DNA of 64,000 bases from Kineobactrum sediminis (lineage in GTDB: Bacteria > Pseudomonadota > Gammaproteobacteria > Pseudomonadales > Halieaceae), in assembly GCF_002868715.1 (NCBI RefSeq), contig NZ_PKLZ01000001.1, forward strand, positions 725,777 through 789,776, in the 5' to 3' direction. Below are positions 34,898-48,313 of the stretch, piece by piece. The notes under the pieces are model-generated. The model worked only from the letters and a program-made list of their open reading frames with translations. It was not told where the DNA came from and did not search any database. The first letter of the stretch is position 1. Every line of letters starts with the position of its first letter. The position numbers and the translations under genes are program-made.

Positions 34898-36346
34898 ATG
34901 CACCTGACTGTTTCAATGCGTATCCTCGGATTGTTGCTGATGCTGTTCAGCAGCACCATGGCAGTGCCTCTGGCCATTGCCCTGATCGACAACGATGCCA
35001 CTGTCAGGTCCTTTTCCAGCGCACTGGGACTGACCTTCCTGGTGGGCCTGGCGCTGTGGCTGCCGGTAAGGAATGTGCGGCACGAACTGCGAATCCGCGA
35101 CGGCTTCCTGGTGACCTCCCTGTTCTGGACGGTACTCGGTATTTTTGGTTCCCTGCCACTGTTGCTGACCACCAGCCTGGCCCTGAGCCCTATGGATGCC
35201 ATTTTTGAATCCATTTCCGCGCTGACCACCACCGGCGCCACCGTGATGACCGGCCTCGATGGCCTACCCGGATCCATCCTGATGTACCGCCAGCTACTGC
35301 AGTGGCTGGGGGGCATTGGTATTATTGTCATCGCGCTGGCGATCCTGCCGATGCTGGGTATCGGGGGGATGCAGCTGTACCGGGCCGAAATACCAGGCCC
35401 CAGCAAGGATCGCAAACTCACTCCCCGGATCGCCGAAACCGCAAAAGCCCTGTTCGCAGTCTACCTGGCCCTGACGGTGGTCTGCGCAGCGGCGTTTTAC
35501 GCGGCGGGAATGTCGGGCTTTGACGCCGTCGCTCACGCCTTTTCCACCGTCGCCATAGGCGGGTTCTCTACCCATGATGCGAGCATGGGCTATTTTGACA
35601 GTGACGCCATCCTCTTGATCTGCACCCTGTTCATGGTTATCTCGGCGATGAATTTTGGCCTGCACTTCCTGTCCTGGCGGCGCCGCAGCCTGGCCGCCTA
35701 TGGCCGGGATTCGGAGTCCCGCTTCTTTCTCGGGGTCCTGTTGCTGGGCATAGCCATTACCTGCAGCTTCCTGATAATCAGTGAGACCCTGACCCTGGAG
35801 GAGGGTCTTGTACACGGCCTGTTCCAGACCGTCTCAATTGCGACCACCACCGGCTTTACCACCCAGGATTTCGCAGTCTGGCCCACCTTCCTCCCGATCA
35901 TGCTGATCATGTTTTCGTTCATGGGCGGCTGTGTCGGCTCAACCGCAGGCGGCATCAAGGCGGTACGCCTGATGCTGATCGGCAAACAGGGACTGAGGGA
36001 AATGAAGCAGTTGGTTCACCCCAAGGCGGTGATTCCCCTGAAGGTTGGGAAACACCGCGTGGAGGCAACTGTGGTTAGCGCAGTCTGGAGCTTTTTCGCC
36101 GTTTACATGTTTGTCTTTGTGACCATCATGCTACTGCTGCTGGCAACCGGGCTGGACTTTATTACCGCCTTTTCTGCCGTCGCGGCCTCATTGAACAATC
36201 TCGGGCCGGGCCTGGGCGCAGTCGCTGCCAACTATGCCGGTATCAGCGACTTTGCCAAAGGTCTGCTGTGCCTGGCGATGCTGCTGGGGCGACTGGAAAT
36301 CTTTACTTTGCTGGTACTCTTTACACCCATGTTCTGGCGGCTCTAA
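34898..36346 (+). CDS. trkH: Trk potassium uptake channel subunit TrkH
   Basis: A 482-residue inner-membrane protein with four selectivity-filter loops: SALTTTGATVMTGLD, FSTVAIGGFSTHD, ATTTGFTTQDF and the fourth near SLNNLGPGLGAV. It conducts K+ with TrkA as regulator. The four filters sit between eight outer helices as expected. It starts 10 bp after trkA and ends with a 4-bp overlap with the convergent djlA. Confidence 0.95.
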   Translation: MHLTVSMRILGLLLMLFSSTMAVPLAIALIDNDATVRSFSSALGLTFLVGLALWLPVRNVRHELRIRDGFLVTSLFWTVLGIFGSLPLLLTTSLALSPMDAIFESISALTTTGATVMTGLDGLPGSILMYRQLLQWLGGIGIIVIALAILPMLGIGGMQLYRAEIPGPSKDRKLTPRIAETAKALFAVYLALTVVCAAAFYAAGMSGFDAVAHAFSTVAIGGFSTHDASMGYFDSDAILLICTLFMVISAMNFGLHFLSWRRRSLAAYGRDSESRFFLGVLLLGIAITCSFLIISETLTLEEGLVHGLFQTVSIATTTGFTTQDFAVWPTFLPIMLIMFSFMGGCVGSTAGGIKAVRLMLIGKQGLREMKQLVHPKAVIPLKVGKHRVEATVVSAVWSFFAVYMFVFVTIMLLLLATGLDFITAFSAVAASLNNLGPGLGAVAANYAGISDFAKGLLCLAMLLGRLEIFTLLVLFTPMFWRL

Positions 36347-37137
36347 CGGGAGCCGTTGCGGTGCTTGCGGATAAGGTCGTAGGCCGCGGTAATTTCCTGG
36401 GATTTCTCGGTTGCCACCTGCAGCATATCCTCGGGCACGCCTCTGGCGATCAGCTTATCCGGATGATTCTGGCTCATCAGCTTACGATAGGCATGTTTCA
36501 ATTCCCGATCACCGGCGGCGGCGGTGAGCCCCAGTGCGGCGTAGGCTGCCTGTAATCTGTCGGGGGAATCCGGTTGCCCGGCGTCACGGTGATGGAACTG
36601 CTCCTGGGCCTGGGCCATGCGTAACAGTTGCTCCAGCTGCAGCCGGTTGAAGCCGAGCAGGGCCGCGATAGTGCCCAGCGCCTCGTGTTCTTCCGGCTCA
36701 ATGCCGTGGTCGGCAAGCGCCAGGGAAATCAAAAACAGGAGCATGGTCTGGCGGAGTTGAGGCTGGCGGCCGGCAACTTCGACGAAAGCGGACACCGTAC
36801 TGTGCAGCTGAAACTCCGGGGAGGCACCGCGCCGAAACAGGTCAATGGCGCGTTGGCGCTGGGTGGAATCCAGCCGCATTTGCCGGATGATCATCTCGGT
36901 GTGATCGACTTCCTGCTGCGATATACGACCGTCGGCCTTGGCCATATAGCCCAGCAACAGGAAAATGGTCTCGAAAAACTGCTCCTTGATACGGGCGATA
37001 TTCTCGGCTGACCCGGCCTGCAGGGTTTGTCCCAGCCCGCGGTCGAATATATGGCCAAGGAAGAGGCCTGCGATCAGCCCGATGGGGCCGCCAACGATCA
37101 GGCCAATGGCGCCAGCAACCAACTTGCCGAAAATCAT
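36343..37137 (-). CDS. djlA: DjlA-type membrane co-chaperone (TerB and DnaJ domains)
   Basis: A 264-residue protein with a glycine-rich N-terminal membrane helix (GKLVAGAIGLIVGGPIGLIAG), a TerB-like helical domain (about 55-170), and a C-terminal J domain with the HPD motif in SQNHPDKL that stimulates DnaK. The ATG at 37137 has AGGAG 5 bp upstream; the frame remains open further but only the ATG puts the membrane helix at the start. It lies convergent with trkH and divergent from glyQ. In E. coli DjlA affects capsule signalling; the role here is unknown. Confidence 0.9.
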   Translation of the reverse strand: MIFGKLVAGAIGLIVGGPIGLIAGLFLGHIFDRGLGQTLQAGSAENIARIKEQFFETIFLLLGYMAKADGRISQQEVDHTEMIIRQMRLDSTQRQRAIDLFRRGASPEFQLHSTVSAFVEVAGRQPQLRQTMLLFLISLALADHGIEPEEHEALGTIAALLGFNRLQLEQLLRMAQAQEQFHHRDAGQPDSPDRLQAAYAALGLTAAAGDRELKHAYRKLMSQNHPDKLIARGVPEDMLQVATEKSQEITAAYDLIRKHRNGSR

Positions 37138-37267
37138 AACACTCCTGCTGTCACGTGAATCAGCGCAGGCACGCTGGGTTGTGTAAACCTGTGTGGTTGC
37201 GCATATTATGCCGACGCAAGAGCCTGTACAATAGCAGCCTTTTTGCGGCCAGCGAACAGGTGTCATT

Positions 37268-38212
37268 GTGTCCCCGGACAAGCTTACATTTCAGGATCTT
37301 ATTCTCACGCTCCAGCGATACTGGGCGCAGCAGGGCTGCGTGATACTGCAGCCACTGGATATGGAGGTGGGTGCCGGCACTTTTCACCCCGCCACGTTCC
37401 TGCGCGCGATAGGCCCCGAAAGCTGGAATGCCGCCTACGTGCAACCCAGCAGGAGGCCTACCGACGGCCGCTACGGTGAAAACCCGAATCGACTGCAGCA
37501 CTACTACCAGTTCCAGGTGGCCATGAAGCCGTCGCCGGCGGAATTTCAGGAACTGTACCTCGAGTCGCTCAAAGCCCTGGGTATCGACAGTACCCTGCAC
37601 GACATCCGTTTTGTCGAGGATAACTGGGAGTCACCCACCCTGGGTGCCTGGGGGCTCGGTTGGGAAGTATGGCTCAACGGTATGGAAGTCACCCAGTTCA
37701 CTTATTTCCAGCAGGCCGGCGGCCTCGAGTGCTACCCGGTTACCGGTGAAATCACCTACGGACTGGAGCGGATAGCCATGTACCTGCAGGGTGTGGACAG
37801 CATCTATGACCTGGTGTGGACACACAGCCCAACCGGCACGGTGACCTACGGCGACGTTTTCCACCAGAATGAAGTGGAAATGTCCCGCTACAACTTCGAG
37901 GAGGCTGACACTGACTACCTGTTCGGCCAGTTTGACTATTGTGAGCGCGAGGCGCTGCGCCTCACCGAGTTGAGCCTGCCTTTGCCAGCCTACGAGATGG
38001 TGATGAAAGCTTCCCACACCTTTAACCTGCTGGATGCGCGCCACGCCATTTCCGTAACCGAGCGCCAGCGTTTCATTCTTCGGGTACGGACACTGGCGCG
38101 CGGGGTCGCACAGGCTTATTTCGATACCCGTGCCAGTCTCGGTTTCCCCCTGGCGGACGAGCGCCTGCAACGTGAATTCCTGGCTGACGCGAACACGGAG
38201 GCGACGCCGTGA
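37268..38212 (+). CDS. glyQ: Glycyl-tRNA synthetase alpha subunit
   Basis: A 314-residue catalytic subunit of the alpha2beta2 bacterial GlyRS. Motifs: [30 protein letters not shown], given here as residues 14-43; [19 protein letters not shown]; and [13 protein letters not shown]. It starts with GTG, AGG lying 8 bp before. The glyS GTG start overlaps its stop (GTGA), coupling the two subunits. The pair reads toward the origin, the same orientation as in Pseudomonas. Confidence 0.97.
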   Translation: MSPDKLTFQDLILTLQRYWAQQGCVILQPLDMEVGAGTFHPATFLRAIGPESWNAAYVQPSRRPTDGRYGENPNRLQHYYQFQVAMKPSPAEFQELYLESLKALGIDSTLHDIRFVEDNWESPTLGAWGLGWEVWLNGMEVTQFTYFQQAGGLECYPVTGEITYGLERIAMYLQGVDSIYDLVWTHSPTGTVTYGDVFHQNEVEMSRYNFEEADTDYLFGQFDYCEREALRLTELSLPLPAYEMVMKASHTFNLLDARHAISVTERQRFILRVRTLARGVAQAYFDTRASLGFPLADERLQREFLADANTEATP

Positions 38213-40296
38213 GCAACCATAGTGAAACCCTGCTGGTGGAACTGGGCACCGAAGAACTGCCACCCAAATCCCTGAAAACACTGGGCCTGGCATTTCGCGA
38301 CGGGGTTGTCGCCGGCCTTGACCAGCGTGAATTATCCCATGGTGACGTAGAGTGGTTTGCCTCTCCCCGGCGGCTGGCGGTATTGATCCGGGACGTTGCG
38401 CTGCATGCGCCGGATAAGGAAGTGGAGGTGCAGGGCCCCCCCGCTGACAGAGCCAGGGACGAGGAGGGCAACTGGACCCCGGCCGCACTTGGCTTCGCTC
38501 GCAAGCAGGGAGTAGAGCCCGGGGAACTGTTGACCATAGAGACACCCAAGGGCGCTCGCCTGGGCCTGCGTACCCACACCAAAGGTGCCGACACCAGCGC
38601 CTGCCTTAATAACATCATTCACGATAGTATCCGCGACCTTCCCATCGCCCGCCGCATGCGCTGGGGCGCCTCCCGGGTTGAGTTTGTACGCCCGGTACAC
38701 TGGGTTGTCGCGATGCTCGGCAGCAGCTTTGATCACGGTGAAATACTCGGCCTGAAAACCGGCAATACCACGCGTGGACACCGTTTCCACAGTAGTGGTG
38801 ATATTACCCTGCAACGCCCGGAAGACTACGCTGAGACCCTCGCCCGGGCAAAAGTGGTTGCCGATTTTGAGCAGCGCAAAGCGATGATTTCCGAACAGGT
38901 GAAGGCCCAGGCCGACGCGTTGGGAGCCGAGGCGGTCATAGATCCCGATCTGCTGGACGAAGTGACCGGCCTGGTCGAGTGGCCGGTGGCTCTTACCGGG
39001 AATTTTGAAGCACGCTTCCTGGAAGTGCCGGCCGAGGCACTGGTGCTGTCGATGAAGGAACACCAGAAATATTTTCATCTGGTGGACAGTACCGGCAACT
39101 TGCTGCCCCATTTCATAACCGTGAGTAATATTGAGAGCTCGGATCCGTTCCAGGTTATTGAAGGTAACGAACGGGTAATCCGTCCGCGACTGAGCGATGC
39201 AGCATTCTTTTTTGAAACTGACAAGAAGAAGCCTCTGGCAGCGCGGGTAGACGGCCTGCGCAACATCGTTTTCCAGCAACAGCTGGGCACACTCCACGAG
39301 AAATCCCTGCGGGTATCCGCACTCGCCGGCCAACTGGCAACCCAGCTCGGCAGTTCAGCCGAGCTGGCAAAGCGCGCGGGGCTATTGAGCAAGGCCGACC
39401 TGGGTACCGAGATGGTGCTGGAATTTGCCGATATGCAGGGTATCGCCGGCGCCTACTATGCCCGCCATGATGGCGAAGACGAAGCGGTGGCCCAGGCACT
39501 GGAGCAACAGTACTGGCCGCGCTTTGCCGGCGACCGCCTACCGGAAGGCTTGACCGCCGCGGCCCTGGGCCTGGCCGACCGGCTGGATACCCTGACGGGG
39601 ATTTTCGGGATCGGGCAGCCGCCGACGGGTTCCAGGGATCCTTTTGCGCTACGCCGCGCATCCCTGGCGGTGCTCCGCATCCTGGTGGAGAAATCCCTGG
39701 ACCTCGATTTGCGGGATTGCCTGGCCCTTGCGGCCGGTGCTTATCCTGAAGGCCTTTTGGCCGAGGGCAGCAGCGACCAGGTTCTCGAGTATATGCTGGA
39801 ACGGTTCCGTGCCTGGTATGAAGAAGAATCAATTCCGGTCGAGGTGTTTCGCGCCGTCAGTGCCAACAAGCCGAGTCGTCCCCTGGATATTCAGCGGCGG
39901 GTACACGCGGTAAATGCGTTCCGGCAACTGCCCGAAGCCTCGGCCCTGGCCGCCGCCAATAAACGCGTAAGCAATATCCTGGGCAAGCTGGAAGAGGGCT
40001 TCGAGTTTAGCGAAGTAAGCGTACACTTACTGATAGAGCCAGAAGAAAAGGCGCTTGCCGAGAAAATGGGGCACCTGGCGCGGATAAGCGGCGAGCACCT
40101 GGAGAAAGGTGCCTACCGCGAGGCGCTGACCTGCCTCGCGGTATTACAGGGTCCGGTTGACGCCTTTTTTGACGGCGTCATGGTGAACGCCGAAGACGAT
40201 GCCTTGCGGCGCAATCGGCTTAACCTCCTGCACAGGCTGCAGAATCTGTTCCTGCAGGTCGCAGATATCTCGCAGCTGGCGGCGCGGACCCCGTAG
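38209..40296 (+). CDS. glyS: Glycyl-tRNA synthetase beta subunit
   Basis: A 695-residue beta subunit of tetrameric GlyRS with [16 protein letters not shown] at the N-terminus, [17 protein letters not shown], an HD-like central region, and a C-terminal DALR-type anticodon-binding domain. It binds tRNA-Gly and completes the enzyme. It starts with GTG overlapping the glyQ stop by 4 bp. The length is normal for the family. No strong terminator is seen between it and the convergent small gene at 40364. Confidence 0.97.
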   Translation: MSNHSETLLVELGTEELPPKSLKTLGLAFRDGVVAGLDQRELSHGDVEWFASPRRLAVLIRDVALHAPDKEVEVQGPPADRARDEEGNWTPAALGFARKQGVEPGELLTIETPKGARLGLRTHTKGADTSACLNNIIHDSIRDLPIARRMRWGASRVEFVRPVHWVVAMLGSSFDHGEILGLKTGNTTRGHRFHSSGDITLQRPEDYAETLARAKVVADFEQRKAMISEQVKAQADALGAEAVIDPDLLDEVTGLVEWPVALTGNFEARFLEVPAEALVLSMKEHQKYFHLVDSTGNLLPHFITVSNIESSDPFQVIEGNERVIRPRLSDAAFFFETDKKKPLAARVDGLRNIVFQQQLGTLHEKSLRVSALAGQLATQLGSSAELAKRAGLLSKADLGTEMVLEFADMQGIAGAYYARHDGEDEAVAQALEQQYWPRFAGDRLPEGLTAAALGLADRLDTLTGIFGIGQPPTGSRDPFALRRASLAVLRILVEKSLDLDLRDCLALAAGAYPEGLLAEGSSDQVLEYMLERFRAWYEEESIPVEVFRAVSANKPSRPLDIQRRVHAVNAFRQLPEASALAAANKRVSNILGKLEEGFEFSEVSVHLLIEPEEKALAEKMGHLARISGEHLEKGAYREALTCLAVLQGPVDAFFDGVMVNAEDDALRRNRLNLLHRLQNLFLQVADISQLAARTP

Positions 40297-40363
40297 AACT
40301 GAACAAGACTCTACGAGGGTAGAAACGGCTGGCGCGCTCTCAGCCGACGCGAACCGGGGTGTC

Positions 40364-40699
40364 TCAGGCTGTGTCGCCGGCAGGGCGACGTTTGCCGTCA
40401 GACGCAACCATGCGCACTGTGCTCTGGCAGCTCTCGAGCCATGACCTGGAATTCTCCGTTTTCAGGACCCGCACACAGCCCCGCTCAGTAACACAGGCGA
40501 TGCTGGTTTTATTGGGCGTCCAGTCTCCTTCCGACAACCGGGGCTTGCGCTTGCAATAGAACCAGAGACCGCGCCGGTCCTGCATCACATAGCGGGCTTC
40601 CTCGGGGAGGAAAACCTTGCGCCCGTCAATTACCGCAAAAACTTCCACGCCCTCTGACTGGCCGCGCCCCAAAACAGCAGTAGGTGTAATCGTTAACAT
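40364..40699 (-). CDS. Uncharacterised 111-residue protein
   Basis: I do not recognise this protein. The chosen ATG at 40699 has AAGGGGAA upstream. The N-terminal half looks folded (VEVFAVIDGRKVFLPEEARYVMQDRRGLWFYCKRKP), and the C-terminal half has three cysteines and ends basic. No signal peptide or membrane helix is visible. An open frame continues upstream to 40822 but lacks a ribosome-binding site. It lies between the chemotaxis cluster and the convergent glyS. Two copies of a 14-base direct repeat lie upstream and may regulate it. Confidence 0.55.
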   Translation of the reverse strand: MLTITPTAVLGRGQSEGVEVFAVIDGRKVFLPEEARYVMQDRRGLWFYCKRKPRLSEGDWTPNKTSIACVTERGCVRVLKTENSRSWLESCQSTVRMVASDGKRRPAGDTA

Positions 40700-40816
40700 G
40701 TTTGTTCCCCTTTCGCTGGAATCCTTACTGGCAACCTTTATAACGACTGGATAAGGGCGCTGAACAGATACAAGTGGGGAGATTTTCAGACAAAATTCAA
40801 AAGGCGCAGCTGGAGG

Positions 40817-40882
40817 TGCCATAATTTTCCATCCGGCAGGACAATTACCGAAGGAAATACCGCTGATATGCCATAATTTTCC
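40817..40882. repeat. Direct repeat TGCCATAATTTTCC, two copies 52 bp apart
   Basis: The 14-mer is present exactly at 40817-40830 and 40869-40882, in the non-coding stretch between the ChpC-like gene end (40926) and the small gene start (40699). A spacing of 52 bp is close to five helical turns, so two proteins bound here would lie on the same face of the DNA. It may be an operator for the gene at 40364; a small local duplication is the alternative. Confidence 0.6.
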
Positions 40883-40925
40883 TACGGGGATGGAACGCCA
40901 ATATCGTTATTTCAACCTTTTCCTG

Positions 40926-41383
40926 TCAGCCAGCGTCCGTTGCCGCTGCAACCTGTGACTGCAGAAATGGTAAATCCGGCACCTGGCAGGTTTTGCCCGC
41001 CAGGGTAAACGCAGCCAGAAAACCCGGTAACAGCAGATCCGGCCGATCCTCAATCGCGCTCTCGGAAAGTTCGGTGGAGGTGAGACCATGGCCCTGCAAG
41101 CGAACCGCCCAGTAATCACAACCTCGTCCCCTGAGCCCGAAGAAAACAACGAAAATAGCAGTCGTAGCAGCCAGGGCATCAGTGGCAGTGTCGATAGGGT
41201 AGTTGTCGGGGCCGTAAACCGGTACTTCGCAGCCACGCCAGCCAAGATGTCCGGAAACCGATCCCGTCATGGTCACAATCTCGGCAATACAGTCCTGGGG
41301 CACCGCCCAGGTGTGTGGGCCAGCGCAGGGAAGGAGTACACAGCGCAAGCCGGGTGTGCCGTTCATTGCATCTTCACCCTGGT

Positions 41384-41387
<4 letters not shown>
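40926..41387 (-). CDS. CheW-domain protein, ChpC-like
   Basis: A 153-residue CheW-type adaptor (LRCVLLPCAGPHTWAVPQDCIAEIV; WRGCEVPVYG) at the end of the Chp-like cluster, where Pseudomonas has ChpC. CheW proteins join receptors to the histidine kinase; ChpC is thought to add alternative inputs. The GTG at 41387 overlaps the kinase stop by 4 bp; an ATG at 41366 with AGGGTGAAG upstream is equally plausible. The protein is divergent from canonical CheW in the middle part. Confidence 0.75.
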
Positions 41388-44545
<3,158 letters not shown>

Positions 44546-44572
44546 CCTGACCTCTCCATTCGCCTTTGGCGA

Positions 44573-46942
44573 TTATTGCCATCCGGCGTTGCTGTTGTTG
44601 CCACCTGCACTGGAGCCAACGTCTCCATACTGGTGAATGGCCTCACAGCGACGACTCAAAGTCCGCACTGCCTGGGCATCGTAATGCCCGGCACCACCAC
44701 AGGTTGCCACCAGCTGCGGCAACGCCGCCACCACATCGCGCAATAGTGTCGGCAGGCGCTCATCCATGGTCCCGGCGCGGTCTATCACCCGGTCAAGCAT
44801 GTCCTGCACTACGCGACCAAACTCGGCGAGACTATTCAGGCCTACCGCACGACCATTACCCTTGAAGGTATGGAAGTGACGCCGTATCTCTTCCAGCAGG
44901 TCTGCCGTTTCAGGGCTGCGCTCCCACTGCGGCAAGACCTGCTGGAGGCGGTCGATAATATCCCGCGACTCCTCGAGAAAAACCTCCCTGAACACTTCGG
45001 AGATCGTTTCATCCTCTGCCGACACCACAGTTTCAGGGACGGTTTCCGGCGGGAGCTCTTGCTGAGCCTCCCCCTGTACCGGTATAAAATCGACCAGCCG
45101 TCCGGAGTGCTGCTCGGCCAGATTGATGAAATGGTCATTATTTTCCAGCGGGTCGAGCAGGGAGCGCTCCAGATGAATCTCAAGACAGGCAAACGCGTCG
45201 GCAAGACGACCCAGCGGCTCCTGGTGGCGCATATGATCTATCGGCTGCGTGACCTCCAGCCATTTCCGGCCACTATCGATTACCGCAGCTTCACGGCACA
45301 TTCCGGCAAAATCCAGGGCCTCGTTTACGGCCGCCAGTATCGCCACGCACTGGGCGACGGTTTCACGCTCTGGTATATCCTCCAGCTGCAATGAAAAATC
45401 CCTGGCCAGGTTAGAGAATACGGTCGCATCTGCAGTACCTGCACCGGCCTCGGCCACCATGCCGCGCAATTCTTCATGGCCCTGGTCAAGCCTGGCCAGA
45501 TAAGGATTCAGGGCCACGGCAAGGTGCTGCATGTCACCGGCGCCGAGCGGCAAACCAGAGAGCACAGCATCCAGTTTCTGCCGTTGCAGGACGCCCTGCA
45601 GTTGCTCCTGCATTTGCGCCATCTGCGTAAAAGTGGCGGCTGTAAGTGCTTTGCGGCGCTCCAGCTCTTCAACACCGAAAGGCACGAAGCCACCATGTCG
45701 CAGACGCAGTTCAACCGCCAGCTGAACCTCAACGATACTGCTTACCACCCACCCGATTACCTGGGAACGGTGCCCGCTATCTGCGGTGAAGCGGCCATCG
45801 TAAAGCTGGCGCAGCAGATCGCGCACCCCTCGCATCGTATCCGCATGCGCAATCTCTTCGACAGCGACAAGCCGGAGACACAGATCATCTATTATCTCCA
45901 GCGCCCCGGATACCGGCGGAAGGTCGCCGGCCGCCACCGCCTTGAGGTCATTGGACTCCAGGTGAGCGACAAGTTGATTCAGCAATACCAATGCACTATC
46001 AAGCACTGCGACCAATACATCGGAATGGATAAGGCCGCGCTGTGAATCTTTGCCTGTATTACCATCGATGCCAAATACCTGCCAGATATGGCCGATATAC
46101 AATGGCCTGGTCTCGCACGACGCCATGTAATAGAGCATCTGCTGCAAATATTCGTCGTAGTGCATCCGTGGATCAGGTTGGCTACCGTGTTCGCGGGCAT
46201 GCTTGATCATGAAGGCGCCGGCCTTGAATATCTGGGCAATACATTCATCGGGCACGATAAACCCCCCGGCCAGGCCCTCACACAACCCGGTGAGATTAAG
46301 CCAGAAAGGTTCCTGGACAGTACCGGCAAACAGGGTATTCATCTTGTGTGCGATGCGCGCTACCGTGCGGACGCTGGTAACACCCTGGTCGCGGACAAGT
46401 GCCGATTTGGCACCCTGCAAATAGGGCGCCAGCAACACGTTGGCACTGCGCCTGATGGTTTCGTCCGCCTCAGGCGTCGCAGTGGCGCTGATGCCGCAGC
46501 CTTCGGCAATGTCCATATGGAAAAACAGTGCTTTCGGGCGCGGAGGCACCCCCTCCCAGCGCCGCAGATCGTTAACGCACGGTTCCAGGCCCTGGCCGGT
46601 ATCCACCCGCACCCGCTGCACATGGTCGAGATAGGCGGGGAATACCTTGATGGCTCGCATCAGCCCGCCAAGAGTAAGGTTGCGACGTTCTGCTACTACT
46701 TTATCGTGGTACAGGCGGTGCAACCCCCGTTCCATTTCCAGCGACAGCAGTTCCGCCTTGTAAAGCCGCAATGGCTGCACGGCGGCGGTGATATGATGTA
46801 CGGCCCAGAGACACAGCACCAGTTGTTGCTTATGGTCCGGGTGACGACTGTATTCAATCAGTGCAGCCTCCGCCTGCTCAATTCGTTCAGCCAGCGGAGC
46901 CAGCACTGAATCCAGCGCCACCATATCTATCTTGCCAGCCAC
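44573..46942 (-). CDS. ChpA-like protein, N-terminal gene (FimL-like region and Hpt)
   Basis: A 789-residue protein resembling the N-terminal FimL-like part of Pseudomonas ChpA: long helical stretches (VALDSVLAPLAERIEQAEAAL), and near the C-terminus one Hpt domain with His about 691 in HFHTFKGNGRAVGLNSLAEFG. Catalytic kinase domains are absent and follow in the next gene. It starts with GTG after a G-rich stretch and stops with TAA. A small hairpin TCGCCTTTGGCGA (44560-44572) lies between its stop and the ribosome-binding site of the next gene and may tune coupling. Pseudomonas ChpA is one protein of more than 2400 residues with many Hpt-type domains, so this pair is both split and reduced. 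Confidence 0.78.
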   Translation of the reverse strand: MAGKIDMVALDSVLAPLAERIEQAEAALIEYSRHPDHKQQLVLCLWAVHHITAAVQPLRLYKAELLSLEMERGLHRLYHDKVVAERRNLTLGGLMRAIKVFPAYLDHVQRVRVDTGQGLEPCVNDLRRWEGVPPRPKALFFHMDIAEGCGISATATPEADETIRRSANVLLAPYLQGAKSALVRDQGVTSVRTVARIAHKMNTLFAGTVQEPFWLNLTGLCEGLAGGFIVPDECIAQIFKAGAFMIKHAREHGSQPDPRMHYDEYLQQMLYYMASCETRPLYIGHIWQVFGIDGNTGKDSQRGLIHSDVLVAVLDSALVLLNQLVAHLESNDLKAVAAGDLPPVSGALEIIDDLCLRLVAVEEIAHADTMRGVRDLLRQLYDGRFTADSGHRSQVIGWVVSSIVEVQLAVELRLRHGGFVPFGVEELERRKALTAATFTQMAQMQEQLQGVLQRQKLDAVLSGLPLGAGDMQHLAVALNPYLARLDQGHEELRGMVAEAGAGTADATVFSNLARDFSLQLEDIPERETVAQCVAILAAVNEALDFAGMCREAAVIDSGRKWLEVTQPIDHMRHQEPLGRLADAFACLEIHLERSLLDPLENNDHFINLAEQHSGRLVDFIPVQGEAQQELPPETVPETVVSAEDETISEVFREVFLEESRDIIDRLQQVLPQWERSPETADLLEEIRRHFHTFKGNGRAVGLNSLAEFGRVVQDMLDRVIDRAGTMDERLPTLLRDVVAALPQLVATCGGAGHYDAQAVRTLSRRCEAIHQYGDVGSSAGGNNSNAGWQ

Positions 46943-46972
46943 TTACCCGTCCCCCCGTTCGTACTCGCACAT

Positions 46973-48313
46973 CTAAAGCGCAGCCCGACTGCGGGCAGCG
47001 CTAACATCTCTTGTGGCGACTGCCGTTTCAGGGACATCGGCGGCCACCGCGGACTCTTGCGCAAATGACTCCACGTAGCCACCCGACCCGGTGTCATCTA
47101 TTTTGAAACGGCCCAGATTGCGGGCAAAGCCGGCAACGGTTTGCTGTAGAACCCCAACGCTCTTTTGAGCGAGCTCACTATTCTGGCCAAGACTGAGATT
47201 CTGCTCGCGAATGTGGTCCAGCAAGCTCTCCAGCTCGAGCGCACTGGCGGTAGATTGCCCTGACCGTTCGGCCAGCGATGTAATAATCCGTGCCGTCTCC
47301 CCGGCGCCCCGGTTAATGTCTTCAAGGGCACCGTCAATACGCTCGACAAATTCCAGAATCGTCACCACTGCGCCAACGGTATTTTCCATGCTGTGCAGGT
47401 TCTCTGCTGACAGGCCCTGCAGCATGCGCACCTCTGCCGTTATCTTGCGTCCTTCCTCCTCGGCCTCACGCAGCAGGTCGGCAATCGCTTCCGCGATGCC
47501 CAGGAAAGGCCTGCCGTACTCGCCCGCCCGCTCGGCTTCAATGCGCGTATTGATAGCGACTACCGAGATCTTGGTATTCAGTGACTGGATGTACTCGGCA
47601 GCCGTACTGACCGACTGGATGAGCTCGCCCTGCCGCTTGGCAGACTTGGAAGTGGCCTGTACCGACTCGCGCACCTCGACCGCAGCCCGGGACATGTCCC
47701 GCGATAATGTGTGACTTCGTGCCACCCGCTGCCGGTAATCGTTACTGGTAGTGACCACATCGCCGCTGGCGCTTTTAATGTCCTCGGCGCCCTGCAGGCT
47801 GCGGGCAAGGGCTGCGGCCGCATCGTGCAGCTGTCGCGCCAGCTCCGCGCTGGTCTGGGACTGGCCGGCACTGGCTCGTCCCAGCTTGTGGATTTCAGTG
47901 GCGATCGTTTCAAACGGCGCGCGAATATTGTGTATCAATTCACGCTGCCGGGCGGTGGCGTTATTCAACTGCTCCGCAATCGCTGCGGTAGTAGGCGAGT
48001 CTCCACTGGCGGTTGTGGTCAGGTCGCCCTCGGCAATTTTGCGCAGGGCGCTGTTGACACCTTCCGCGGCAGTGGGCTGGTTGCCTTCCCGAAATGTTCG
48101 CCAGAGCAGGGCCAGCGCAATAACCGCCGACACCAGCAAAACTCCTGCTGCGCCCATTATTGTCGCACGCAAGGCGGCCCACTCACTCGCCGCGCCGCTG
48201 CCGGCAGGCATTAAACCCAGCGCATAAAACATTCCCGCCAGGCACAGCAAAATGCCCACCGTTACGGCAGCGAGCCCTGGCGGTACGGCACCGAAAATGG
48301 ATTTTTGGCTCAT
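46973..48313 (-). CDS. PilJ-like methyl-accepting chemotaxis protein without periplasmic domain
   Basis: A 446-residue protein with two closely spaced membrane helices (about 13-32 and 49-70) and no room for a periplasmic sensor between them. A HAMP-like linker and a long coiled-coil signalling region follow. The hairpin tip reads VVAINTRIEAERAGEYGRPFLGIAEAI, matching the IAxQTNLLALNAAIEAARAGE motif in altered form, as in PilJ. Glu/Gln methylation sites are not obvious. Pseudomonas PilJ is longer, with two periplasmic PilJ modules that sense pilus retraction or PilA. Its ATG overlaps the preceding CheW gene stop (ATGA). Confidence 0.78.
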   Translation of the reverse strand: MSQKSIFGAVPPGLAAVTVGILLCLAGMFYALGLMPAGSGAASEWAALRATIMGAAGVLLVSAVIALALLWRTFREGNQPTAAEGVNSALRKIAEGDLTTTASGDSPTTAAIAEQLNNATARQRELIHNIRAPFETIATEIHKLGRASAGQSQTSAELARQLHDAAAALARSLQGAEDIKSASGDVVTTSNDYRQRVARSHTLSRDMSRAAVEVRESVQATSKSAKRQGELIQSVSTAAEYIQSLNTKISVVAINTRIEAERAGEYGRPFLGIAEAIADLLREAEEEGRKITAEVRMLQGLSAENLHSMENTVGAVVTILEFVERIDGALEDINRGAGETARIITSLAERSGQSTASALELESLLDHIREQNLSLGQNSELAQKSVGVLQQTVAGFARNLGRFKIDDTGSGGYVESFAQESAVAADVPETAVATRDVSAARSRAAL

